NCBI GenBank assembly: GCA_014825775.1
Contig: MVAQ01000251.1
Span: 1-29,299, forward strand
Length of the DNA stretch: 29,299 nt
Source: Krasilnikovozyma curviuscula
Lineage: Eukaryota > Basidiomycota > Tremellomycetes > Cystofilobasidiales > Mrakiaceae
Reading direction: 5' to 3'
Below are positions 10,209 through 21,274 of this stretch, in pieces (within the stretch, counting starts at the first letter, position 1; each line of letters starts with the position of its first letter). A program made the translations under genes and the position numbers. The notes under the pieces are model-generated. The model saw only the letters and a list, made by a program, of their open reading frames with translations, searched no databases and was not told the origin of the DNA.

Positions 10209-10986
10209 GGTTGCGGATTGGATTTACGAAACCTGCAGGACCCCTTTTGAGAAAGCTGAACAAGCTACTCTTCCCTTCCAACCCCGTTGAGACAGTGAAC
10301 CTGAAGGGTTAAGAGACCTTGGACAGAGAGCTAACGATAGCTGGTGTTGGCTGCGGCTAGGTGTTGTAACTGAGGTTTCTGGTGCTCAGAAAAATGAGGC
10401 TGCCTCCTATCGAATAATATCGATCTAATTTATGTCACGATGCTGCACAGCTCAAATGCTGTAGGATACGTTGGAAGTCCCTTGGGTTGAATCTGATTTT
10501 TTGAGTGGGATTGTTTTAGAGTTTGGTGAGCACTAGGGCTGCTTTGTTTCGCCTTTCACTGGCCTCTTCCGCCTCCTCGACCCTGGATCTCTGCAACAAA
10601 AAGATTGGCTCGTCTCCTGAAAAGAGACACGTTGAGGAATGAAGGAGAAACAAGAGGTATAGGGACAAAATGGGTTGACGGCCAGGGTATGCAGGGCAAC
10701 CAAGAAAAATCGAGGTGTCGATCCTTTATTTCCAGCCAGTGAGCTGCGCCACGAAATTGGTACATTTACTGCGCATATGTGACCTGCTGAAAAGCGCTCA
10801 GGGAAGGTGACAATACACGTGGACTGGTGAGTCAGTGGGTAGCACATGTTTCCATTCCAAACAGAAACACGATGACAAAAGCATTCGCAGGGGAGGGGGA
10901 GACACATTGTGCATCTTCACGTCGCAATCGCGTCGAAACAACATGGACTGGGCAACAGCATCGTATAAACCGACATACTTGTTTTC
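10209..10986. other. Intergenic region: CPS1 promoter side and 3' flank of the hydroxyacid dehydrogenase
   Basis: About 780 bases between the CPS1 start codon and the stop of the dehydrogenase, both on the minus strand, so most of it should be CPS1 promoter and 5' UTR. Minus-strand frames at 10533-10907 and 10556-10765 have no recognisable family and no fitting splice partners. No repeats or RNA gene are seen. A 5' UTR intron in CPS1 is possible but cannot be fixed by eye. Confidence 0.5.
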
Positions 10987-12301
10987 TTAGATGACTCTGT
11001 CAGGATGGACTTCTCCCTTCTCAATCCAAGACTCGACATTCTCGCGGGTGTCCTTCCAGAAGACCTTGAGTGTCTCTTCTGTCGTATGCGATAGTTGCAA
11101 AAGAATGTAATAAAATAGCCAAGGTCAAAGTTTGAAGCAGCTGCACAATAAGGAAAAAAGAAAGACTTCTCCACTCACCAGTAGAATAGCCCATGTGAGG
11201 CATCAACAGTACCTTCCCTTCCGCCAGCCCGTCGAACGGGTTGCCTAGTAGCAGCGGCTCGCTCTCATACACATCTGTTGCGTAACCGCGAATCCTATCC
11301 TCCTTCAGCGCTTCTACTACCGCGTCCGTGTCTACTAACCCACCTCTCGAAGTGTTGATGATGACGCAGCTTGGGTTTATCTTCTTGAATGCGTCGCTGT
11401 TGAGCAGGTGGTGCGTTGAAGGCGCGTTGACCATGTGGATTGATAGCACCTCTGCTTTGGATAAGAAGGCGTCAAATGTTGGGCTGAAGTCGACGCCGGC
11501 CTCTGCTGCTCGTTCTGGAGTCAGGTTCGGACTCCAGGCGGTTATATTCATACCGAACGCTTTGGCGATGGGCACCATCTCTTTTCCTAGCCTACCGATA
11601 CCCAGAAGACCTAGCCATTTCCCTCTGCTCAACGCGGGAGGGAGCAATTAATTCGGTTCTTACCAGTTATCGATATGATCGTTGCGAACATGGAGTATCG
11701 ACAAAGAAGACTCACCTGAGTCCGATTCCTGGTGAGCCCTGCCACGGCTCCTTCCCAGCCTGCCTAATGCGGGAATGACTATTAGCAATCGACCAGAGAA
11801 CAGATCTGAAGGCAAATGCTCACCCAGCACCTCGCATCACCCTCGCATGGTCAGTCGCAGTCTTCCGGCAGAGACCGAGTATGAGCGCCCAAGCGAGCTC
11901 CGTCGTCGCACCAGGCCAGCTTCTTGTCCCTGCCAGGTAGATACCTTGGGATTTTGCGTACCCAAAGTCGATCCCACGGTTGTGCATCGCTGTTGAGTTG
12001 AGATATTTGAGGTTTGGGAGGCGGGCAAGAAGAGTCGCTGGGAAGGGCGTCCGTTCTCGCATAGCCAGGATGATATGGACTGGGATGATAAAGAGAGATC
12101 AATACATCTGAAGCTGAGAGGGGATGACAAGAGTATCACGGACTCACAGGGCTCGAGTCGTTCGACCAGTTTGTCCTCGTCGTGGATGGTTTCGTGAAAC
12201 ACAGTGATTTCGACTCCCAGACTCTTAACCTTAGTCCAATCCTCATATTGCATAGCTAGGCCAGCATAGTCATCCAGTATGGCGAGCTTGTACGAAGACA
12301 T
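10987..12301 (-). CDS. D-isomer-specific 2-hydroxyacid dehydrogenase (phosphoglycerate-dehydrogenase-like)
   Basis: Five exons, 5' to 3': 12301-12148, 12079-11824, 11763-11716, 11624-11179, 11078-10987, giving 331 residues in phase. The family oxidises or reduces D-2-hydroxy/keto acids with NAD(P)H. The nucleotide-binding GIGRLG is at about 161-166. The expected catalytic Arg (NTSRGG), Glu (ESEP) and His (MPHMGY) fall near residues 246, 275 and 296. ARLPNLKYLNSTAMHNRGID is the usual substrate-side segment. The length is that of the single-domain-pair enzymes, without the ACT domain of serine-pathway phosphoglycerate dehydrogenases, so a role in serine synthesis is not implied and the substrate is unknown. 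The start MSSYKLAIL is preferred because it matches the usual N-terminus. An in-frame ATG at 12361 would add 20 residues rich in Pro and Gly that do not look conserved. The gene lies about 216 bases downstream of IML1 in the same direction. Confidence 0.85.
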
Positions 12302-12517
12302 GTTTGGTTCGAATGGAAGGTTTGGACAACCTGAGGGCCCACCGGCCGATGGTCCTTTCACTTCCAGGCAGAATTTGACAGAGATTCTTATTTTTTTTTC
12401 TCTCTTAAGAGAATGTCAGCAGATAACACGAACAAAGGATATAATGAGATTAGCGCTGGGTATGTTTGCCTATGGGTATATTATGCCGCTTTCCTCTACC
12501 ATCCACACCATCACGAC
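12302..12517. other. Intergenic region between IML1 and the hydroxyacid dehydrogenase
   Basis: About 216 bases separating the IML1 stop from the dehydrogenase start, both on the minus strand. It must hold the IML1 3' UTR and the dehydrogenase promoter. No other feature is visible. Confidence 0.45.
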
Positions 12518-15500
12518 CTACTTCAACATCGATAGATACTTTGCCCTCTACAAGTTAAAATCCGGAAGTCTGTCAATTGCAGAGCTAGAGTAATGGAAAA
12601 GCTTGAGGATCGGCTCACCTTCTCCTTTTGCGACTCCCAGAAAGCGGTAAGCCCTTCCTTGTCATTGCATACCGCGATGAACTGATTTCTAAGATCATCC
12701 ATTTGAGCCTGTATGGGCCCAACTCTATCCTCCTTTGCCCTCGTAAAGAGCTTGTTGTCCGCCCACCAGAAGCCCGGGATCGTCTTGTCGTACTGAACGA
12801 AGGCGAGGCCGGACTGATGGACGAACTGAGAATTAATATAACTTGCTTTCCGCTGGTAGATCACATCAATCTCCTTTGAGAAATGTGCGTCTGACTCGAT
12901 GTCCAAGCACCACCCGTAACTCCTCAAGAACTCAGTTGCAAAGTAGTCCGTCTCAGGACGGACGTCTTCTGGTAAGTCCGGGTCGAACTCGGTGACAACA
13001 GGTGCGGGAACCAAAAGAGGGATTCGAACGCAGGAGCGGAAGATAGACTTCTGTTGCATAAACATGATGGGTTCCAATGGTGCTTCGACGATGCGAAGGC
13101 CGAATTTTTCGATGGCTCTGCTCCAGCTGTTTCGTAGATCATCGAGGAATTTGGATGTGATGCCTAGCCAATGGAACTCAAAGTGGAAGCCGTTTGCACT
13201 GAGAAATTAAGTAGAACCACCGTTAACAAAGCGTTTGTGCTCGAAGCAAATGTTGGACCGACTCACGGGTTGTGTACTGCATCATAGTGGAGCAACGCAA
13301 TTTCAGACCGTTCACTTTTACCAGACGGATCAAGACTGCAGGAGAAAAAGAACTAATAAAAAAGAGAAATAAAATGGCGAGAGCATAGCGCACACTCACT
13401 TGACAATTATCGTTCGTGACATTGGTATCTTCCTCCTCTTCATCTGAGATTCCCTCAACAGCCTTTCCCTCAAAGTAGAAGTAGTAGCCGAAGCACGAGC
13501 AGGAGCTTCAGTGACATTCTTCTTGAGTTCGACGGGGTTCCAGAATCTCGACTTGTTCCCGGACGGTTTCTGTTTCTCACGATATTGCTCAGTGAGGTGA
13601 TAGACGTAGACGCCGTCCAGGAAATCGTGCTCTCTTCTGACGTGCTGTTTGCGGATAATCGAAGGACATTATTATTTTAATCGGATCAATAAAATGAAAG
13701 TATGACTCACCTCGATAATTTCAAGCTTCATCAATTCGGCGCCCCATTCCGTCGCTTCCTCTCTGGTCTTGATGTCATCAAACTGCTGATGCAGCCAAGT
13801 CACCATGTCCTTTCCAAAGACAGCATTCGGGTAGTAGCTGTTATGCCAGTTCCTGTCCTTCAACTGAACGCCGTAATGTTCATCTCTGATAGCTTCAGCC
13901 ATGTCTCGAGGATTTCGAATAAGGTCGGCGATCTTGCGAGCTGGTCCAGAGCGAGCTTTAGGGTTCGAAAGGAGATCCAGCTCGTTGAGTAAGTTCTTTT
14001 CCAAGACACAGGCGCTTTAAATCAAAGGAAAGAGAAAGATAAGACAGGAAACGGTCAAGTAAAAGGGAAATAGGTCGAACTGACCTCGGGTCCAATGTCG
14101 TGGGAATGAATCTGACCTGTTGAACGGGGAGAGGATTATCAACGGAGTCCCATTGAGCTTTTCTGAAAAGCTCTATGAGCTTGTCCGTTCCTTGCAAGAG
14201 CATCTGTTACAAATTAATCAATATCACGTTGCTGAAAATGAGTGAAATAAATAAATACTCACCTCTTCCAAGCTGTAGGTCTCTCCTCTTTTACCCTTGT
14301 GTCGTTCTGGATCCTTGCCAGAGGGAATGACAATGAATCTTGACTTCCACCAATTCTCGTTTCCTTCGGGTATGTCTCCAAGAATCTGACGATCAACGAG
14401 CTGCCAATTGAACTCTCTATCCGTCTGCGGCAGTTTGAAAATGAAGCAGGAAATGAGTGAGAGGAAGGTTTTATCATAGTGCTTGGTTGACTCACTGGAT
14501 AAGAGAACTGAGACTGAATAGAAGAGAATTTTGGAGCCAGCGCTGGCAGCACCATGCAGTCATATGGTATCGGGAGCTGCCTGTATGAGATGACATTACG
14601 AATGTATCTATTGACTTGAACTTCAGGGGATCCTACAGCAGCTGACCCAACTCGAATTTCATGAACTTGATTCGTCAGGGCAAGGAATACAGACCCAGAT
14701 CCTGCCCTCAAGGCTTCTGAAGCACCACCGGGGAGAGGAGCGGCTGAGATCTTCTTCCTTCGAGAGCCATGGTGACCGTGTGAGACTTCAGTCTCATTGG
14801 CTTGAACTACAACTTGAAATCCTTGAGCAAGTCGTTGAGATGTCATTTCTCGCATGACACTGGCGACTAGCGCCTCATTCTGACGAACTCGCTTGACGAG
14901 GAACAGGTGCTGGGCGTCGACATAATGCTGGGGGAAGGTGTCGAAGTCAGAATCAGCGCAAAGGCTGTGATGAAGCACAGAAACATACCATTTCAACACT
15001 AGTAGTAAAGGCAGACGATGTCAGCTCTGACTTCGGTGGCATGAAGTCGGAAGTGATAGGGAGACAGGCAGGCTGGGCGGAAAAGATCGTTAATTGCCAG
15101 CGTGACAGTATGTCTGTAGAGAGCTGCTTACAGTAGTAAGTGATTTCCATTTTACTTGATGTTCATTGGAGCCTCGTGGGAAGATATGCTGCCATCGGCC
15201 GATCTCACTCAAGTCGATGTCATCCTTCGAAGGATTGCATGGATTCACGAGCCTCTGCTTCAGTGGTGCTACTTTGCGAACAGTATGATTATGCTCATTT
15301 TCGCTTGTTGATAGTCCAGTGTTGTTGGATTGAGAGAGTTCTTCAGCGCCCTTTGCACTGGGCTTCTCCATCTTAGACTCCTCCCTTCGCAGACTTTCTC
15401 GTACAGATGTGATTTGGACTGGGGCCGCTTTGGCAGAGGACTGGACGGACGGTGGAGTCAATGTAGACTCGGGCGGTGTCAATCTGGGGGTTGGTGTTGG

Positions 15501-18500
15501 TGTGGGAGAAGTAGAGGTAGGCAGAGAAGGAGGTTGAGGTGAAAGCTGAGACTTAGGGAGTGACGGAATCGAAGAATCAGTAGGCTGTGTTGCACTCAAA
15601 AGAGAAGGACGGTATCCACCCAAACCGAGCTTCGACCAAAGAGAGGAAGACGATTTTGGGAAAGCTGTTTTGCCAGGGGATTCTATATTGGCAACAGGCG
15701 TCGAGCTTCCAGAGGGCGACGCTGGAGGTGGAATGGATGCGGTTGACGAGACGAAGGAGCGCATTGAAGGTGGACGAGATGATAGCTGGGTACTTCCACC
15801 ATGCTGCAGAATTGTATGGGATGGAAGATGTAAGGAGTTGGAAGGCGAGAAACCTTGTTTCAATATCAAAACCTCCTCTGCCACTCGGGGTAACGATGAT
15901 TCCATGGCGGCCTGGAGTGTTCCTGGGAAGGATTGGCTCAGAGGTGATGGCTTTGTCAGGCTGCCACGACCTTCAGCGTCAGACCAGTGGGAAGATGCTG
16001 CACTGCTCGATACATCCTGTCCAGATCTGAACGAAAAGTTCGATCTAAGGTCACCACCGATGTGAGTTTGCTTCTTGTTGAAAATGTCGTCGTCGTAATG
16101 GTCCATATGAGCTTCCTTTATTGCAAGAATCTCCGCTGGTGTCGCATTCGGCGGAAGTGGAACGAATGGCAGGAGAGGAATGCAGATAGGAGTTATATCG
16201 TGATCTAAAAGTCCCATATTTTGTATCTTGGACATTTTGACTCTGGGAATGAACTGATTGTTCCAAGGAATCTAAGGGAAATCATACGGTCAGTAAATTT
16301 CGACGATAAATCGTCTGATAAAGCTAATCGCACTCTATCCCGGCTCTTTGACCAGTTGGAGACAGTCACCCTGAGAACACAGTGGTTAGTCGGTCGACAG
16401 CTATCAAGAAGAAGTGTAAGATGAGCTCACCAGAAAGCAACGATGTAGTAGAGATAAGTTTCTTGCTGAGAATAGTCCGCATTGAGTATAGCATTTGCCT
16501 CATCCATCTTTGGCATAGTTTGATCGGTCAACTTCTTGGCTTGGTCCGACTTTTCCGGAGGCAGGTCGACGTAGAGAGGGTCGAGCTTCTTGTGTTTAGC
16601 TTTTGCTAACACTTCCGGAGTCAGCGAGTAGAAGCTAAATAGCGGGACGCTGTGGAGAGGCATCTTGGTAAGAGACACTAAGTCGATCGCGATACCATGA
16701 CTGTCAAGTCGTTCAGCGGTCATTCTGAGTAAGCGTTTGTCGACAGTGAATCTACATGTTCCTGGCGTAATGATGATGATGGATAGACCAGTACGGACGA
16801 AGTCTCGATCGAGATAGTGCTTGTCGTACGGGTTCAGTGCTAGATTGACACATTCGAGGATATTTCCTTCATGAGCCTGAGACAACATCAAGCAGGTTTG
16901 TGAGTGATTGTCCCCGAAGTCAACGGCAAAAGAGGAGAAGACCCACGTATACAAATTCACCCAAGATCTTGGCCTCCGTTCCAGGAACATAGTGCTGTTC
17001 CAAAAGCACCGAACGCTCAAATGCAGCAAACTCCTTTTTGAGTTTGCGGATGACCGTCGAGGTGCCGGTAATATTTTCAGTATCGATCACGACTTGATAC
17101 TGAAGAACGTTATTGTTAGTTTTAATTTACCTACATAGCCAAAAGATAATTTTGACATACGAAATCCTCATATGCCCTCCCTTCCCGATCTCTCTTCATC
17201 GGCCGTATTTTCTTGTCGTGAGTTGCCTTCTCTTTCTCCAATCCAGCTTCTCCCTGCTGAAGGGCTGTTTTCTTGAGAAATTCAACTTCATCGTCTTGAT
17301 ACCTGATTCGTGCGAACAGAATGATCGAGACGGAGTGATTTGTCTTCTTCTCTGCCCACTTCGCTAGCAATTCAGGAAGGAAGCCGTGGATCGCTTTCTC
17401 GTGGTATCGCTCACCGTCTTCAGCGAATTCAAACATTTCACGGCAGACTTGGACGAACTAGAATGTGAAAGGTCTGTTAGCGGACGGCATGACTGGATCA
17501 CAGCTGGTTGTAGGCTTACGATGTGGAATTTGGCGGATGAGGATCTGTAGATCGTTTTGGTGCGAGTGGTGAAGTAGGCAGACGAGACCTGGACACCAAA
17601 ATTTTAGTTAGTTTGCGAGAGACCAGTGGAATGGCTGTTGACTCGCCTTCTTCTTGCTAATGTAAATGTTTTTGATCTCAGCGCGCACGCAGCCAGCAAA
17701 AAGAATCTGAACGCGCGATACACCCATCAACATTGGGTTAGTAGCTTTAAAGAAAAAGCAGTCAGATTCTTGTTTGCTTACCTCTTGACCCACGTATACA
17801 CACTTCTCCTCCAAGCTCACACCGAGTCTCCACATATCGGCGCGACCTACATACTGATCTTTAAAGTACAGCTCGACCTGAATCACACAAAAGAATTAAT
17901 AAATATTCTTGTGTAGTGATGGTGACTATACTTACATAGTCAGCGTACACCTCTTCCCTCTTCTCGACCTGAGCCGAAACGGACATGTAAGATAGCGAAT
18001 TCTGAAGGACCTTGGGCACTACACTCACAATCTGTAGTTTCAAATCATTTCGAGAAGAAAATCCAAACGCGTTTCCGATCGGTTTCTCAAGGAACAACTG
18101 AGAAAAGAAGGGTTAGTTATGGTATCATAGCAAGTTTGGCGAGGGTGAGTTATTTACATGCATGCTGTTGACCTGCCCTTTTTCCAGCGGGTGATCTTCA
18201 TACTTGAATAAAAATCCTCCTCTTGCAGGTGACCCTTTCAGCTTTCCTTTTGCTAAAAGAGCTGGACCTGGTGTCACCTCTATCAGATCCCCAACTTGTA
18301 CCGCAGGGAACGCCTTTCGATTGAGAAGGACAGGATACTTCGCTGAACCACCGCCTTCACCGATCCATGTGTTGGTCACTATTTGCTATTTGTTTAAGCC
18401 CTCGAGCTGCCGAGTCAGATCTTCTTTCCAGCAGAGCAGGTCGAGATGACAGAGGCGAGCTTACAATCTTAGAATCCGATGCCTGGGACGGCTCCTGGAC

Positions 18501-18596
18501 CACCGGCGGATGCTGGACACTGACAATTGTAGCTGACCTTGAGCGTACAGCTTTGGGCTTGATTGGAGTAGTCACCTCACTACCTGGAGTTGACAT
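12518..18596 (-). CDS. IML1: IML1/DEPDC5 homologue, catalytic subunit of the GATOR1/SEACIT TORC1 inhibitor
   Basis: Twenty exons, 5' to 3': 18596-18465, 18385-18158, 18097-17936, 17877-17782, 17706-17647, 17588-17520, 17457-17161, 17099-16947, 16876-16431, 16370-16334, 16271-15132, 15072-14989, 14927-14496, 14424-14263, 14203-14085, 14014-13711, 13644-13400, 13335-13267, 13198-12619, 12547-12518. Phases agree throughout, giving 1614 residues, close to yeast Iml1. IML1 is the GAP-bearing subunit that switches off Rag GTPase/TORC1 signalling at the vacuole when amino acids are short. Recognisable parts: N-terminal [18 protein letters not shown], then a GFLPELL...[10 protein letters not shown] segment, [18 protein letters not shown], a [17 protein letters not shown] block, a DEP domain at about 1234-1325 ([12 protein letters not shown]), and the [13 protein letters not shown] end. 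Residues of about 590-900 are a Ser/Pro-rich, probably disordered linker. The intron after exon 5 is GC-AG. The last exon codes only nine residues. Confidence 0.9.
17589..17646 (-). other. GC-AG intron in IML1
   Basis: On the minus strand the donor reads AAG followed by GCGAGT, and the acceptor is GTCCAG before GTCTCG. A GT donor that keeps the frame and the conserved KNIYISKKK to VSSAYF join is not available nearby. The context AG/GCGAGT is the strong consensus typical of minor-class GC donors handled by the major spliceosome. Confidence 0.75.
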
Positions 18597-18881
18597 CTCG
18601 GGCTGCTATCGGACATCGAGAAAGTCAATTTGAATAGGCTCGAGGAAATTAGTCCGTAGCTGAAAACAGCATTAGGGAGTTGTAAGTAGCTTACTTAGCG
18701 GGAGCTGCTCCCAGAACGTGACAGATCTACCAAATTTTGTTTTTGTGGTGATGCTGGTATAGCAGCCGGTTCTCTGGACGCAAGGGAGTTGGGACCTACC
18801 AACAGCCACACCCTTTTTTTTATTACAATCTGAGTTCTATTCATTTAAAAATATCTCCCAACTTACTAATACAGAAGTTGC
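18597..18881. promoter_or_regulatory. Shared divergent promoter of IML1 and the Smr-domain gene
   Basis: Only 285 bases lie between the IML1 ATG (minus) and the Smr-protein ATG (plus), so both promoters and 5' UTRs must share or overlap here. A T-rich run lies near 18813-18823. I cannot name a binding site with confidence. Confidence 0.5.
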
Positions 18882-21026
18882 ATGGGAAAGGTTGAGCTAG
18901 ATGCGTCGCAATTGACGCTCGAGCTCGAGGTAAGCTTTCCTGTCCTTCCGTTTGCTTAGATAGTGTTCTCATCGATTCCATATCTGTAGACGGAATTTTG
19001 TCCTCCCCTAAGTCCTACAGTACGATCTTGTCACTGAAGAAACTGTGATTTTGAGCTGAATTGGTCTCTGAGTTCTCCGTTAGCTTGTCAGAACTCTCTT
19101 ACTAGATGATCGCCCGGAAGAAGAGCTTAGGAGTACACTGAAAGCTCTAGCGGACTCAGCAGCGTTCACAGAATGGAACTCTGTTACAGATAACGATGGT
19201 TTGGACGGAATGTCTACCTTCAACAGGGAAGAGATGACTTCGAGTTTCAGTGGAGTAAGAGCTACGAACGAGCTCAACACTGTAGAGTTCTTGCAATCTT
19301 TATTTCCTCACAGGTCAGCCATAGCTCTGAAATTATAATTGAAGCAGTTTCTCACCGTTACTTTACTCTCAAGGACGAAGGTTTCGATTCAGAACTCTAT
19401 CGACGGGCATTTCAACAAATCAGACATTTCTGACTTGATTGACGTAATAACAACCGAGGATACTATCATAGAAGCTGAAGAAAGAGGGTTTTTTGACGGA
19501 GAAAGGAAAGGGAGCGGTTCCAGTTTCACCGAGCGACTCGAAAACAATCCGAACGACCCGGTCCAGAAGAAGAAGAAATCCCCAGCTGTGGGTGAACCTT
19601 ATTTCCCACAGGACACGAAAGCCAAAAAGACTCATTTAGAGAGACTGTCTATTGGTGGATTACCCACTCGAGCCAGACCGCGCAACCCGGCTTCAACCTC
19701 AGCATCAACACCATCATCGCCTTCACTCAAATCGAAGAGAAATGTGATACACTCCGAACAGTCCTCAAACGCATGGATTAACATATACTCGGTATCAGAC
19801 AGTCTCGCTGATCTTCTTGAACCCGACTCCAACTACTTCCGTCAATGGATTCACGACCCCAAATACGCTGGCTCTCCTTATTCCGCAGTCCTGGCTTCAC
19901 TCCAACACATTTTGCAACAACGGTCACCAAATACCACTCGTACCAATACTGGAAGTTATGCAACACTCCTTCTGCTACTTTATCCGCTAGACGACGCCCC
20001 ACCTACGGTCAAAGACGCCATTATCATCTGTTGGGAAGCTTGCTGTAATGCTGATGATGGTGCCAGTGACGTTGCCTCAATTTGTAGTAAGGCTTTAGAT
20101 GTCTGGGGTATCTTAGAAAGTATCAAGCAGTGGGGTGGTGATGTGTCGCATTCTTCATCAGTTTTTACATCAAAACCGACCCGATCTTTATCAGCTCCTT
20201 CGTCACCAGTCATCTCTCACTCGAAGACGTACGTCAGTAAAGCTGCCATACCGACCATTGGAACATTTTCTTTACCAGCCATAAATACAAAGCCGTCATC
20301 GTCGTTCCCCTCCTCTCATTCCTCTTTTGACCAGCAATCCGCCAACTCCTGGTCGACCGTCGGGTCCAAGGGTAAAATTGTGACGGCGGGGACTAATACT
20401 AAAACGAAGGAGAGATTCTGGACCGTTGAGCAATGTGAAGAAAGAGAAGCTGAAGCCAGAGCACGTGTGCGGGAGTTGCGTCTTGAGGCGGGACGAGCAT
20501 ACAAGAGCAGGAAGATTCAAGGAGCAGCTCTAGCGATCGCTGATCAGGTGCGTCTCACTTAAGGAGGGGCGTTCTCCTACCTTCTGTTCTTATAACCAGG
20601 TCATTCTCTCTCGTAGGCTCGAGCTCAAACAGCTGAAGCCACACTGTGGGCGGAGCGCAAAACTCAAGCGCAGCTGAAACTTCAACTAGCCAAGGACGAC
20701 ACAAGGATCGATCTCCATGGTAAAACTGTAAGCGAGGGTAAAAATATGGTCCACCACGCTGTCAAATACTGGTGGACGAAGCACAACTGTGGTAAGCGAT
20801 GGTTTCCGTTTGCCTTTGGCTCTTGATCCAATGCCTGCATCCCTTTGACATCATTTTCTGGGCAGTGAAACAACCCAGCTCTCCTTTCTACGTTATTACT
20901 GGGAGAGGAAGGCACTCCACAAACAACAGGTTGATCGTTGCACCCCAGGTGATCAACATGTTGAAGGCGGATGGTTGGAAACTGAGAATAGAGGAGGGAG
21001 GTTTTTGGGTTTATGGAAGACGTTAG
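18882..21026 (+). CDS. Smr-domain protein with CUE-like and DUF1771-like parts (Cue2-like endonuclease)
   Basis: Six exons: 18882-18929, 18990-19019, 19084-19313, 19374-20547, 20617-20791, 20866-21026, giving 605 residues in phase. The N-terminus has the FCPPL-SP-LV motif seen in fungal Smr proteins. NTVEFLQSLFPH and the following helices (about 90-130) look like a CUE/UBA-type ubiquitin-binding fold. A long low-complexity middle is rich in Ser, Pro and Lys. A helical, charged segment, REAEARARVRELRLEAGRAY, corresponds to a divergent DUF1771. The Smr domain starts with RIDLHG (D526, H528) and has TGRGRHS (R566, H569), the residues expected for RNA cleavage in Cue2, which cuts mRNA at stalled ribosomes in no-go decay. 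That function is inferred from domain order, not shown. The 30-nt second exon is needed to supply the conserved FCPPL. N4BP2-type proteins are an alternative comparison. Confidence 0.78.
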
Positions 21027-21274
21027 TATTACCTGTATTTGCTTTAGACTCAATTTTCCTGCTGCTGCGGCTACCTTCATCTCTTAGATCACCGTGGCGA
21101 AACCCCAGAGCCCAGTGATACTTCTTCACCCACCTCCACCTACCAAGTTAGACCTCCATTTATTGCACAAATCTCGCCGATTTAAGCTGCGAGCTCACAC
21201 TGGTCGAGCTCACACATCGATCAGGAACTCACTAGGGGATTTGCACCCTCTTCTCATCAATTCCTCTATCGAAG
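21027..21274. other. Intergenic region upstream of the alcohol dehydrogenase
   Basis: About 248 bases holding the Smr gene 3' end and the ADH promoter. A plus-strand frame at 21094-21339 crosses the ADH start in another frame, is Pro/His/Arg-rich and has no family likeness, so it is not called. Confidence 0.45.

Noticed and set aside
10108..10290. Plus-strand frame starting inside the CPS1 5' end
   Set aside because: It is antisense to CPS1 exons 1-2 and intron 1, with no supporting motif.
12302..12361. Upstream in-frame ATG of the hydroxyacid dehydrogenase
   Set aside because: The added 20 residues are Pro/Gly-rich and unlike the family; the ATG at 12301 gives the usual N-terminus.
15587..16065. 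Plus-strand frames of 131-147 codons opposite IML1
   Set aside because: They are antisense shadows of the Ser/Pro-rich IML1 linker exon, which is strongly supported on the minus strand.
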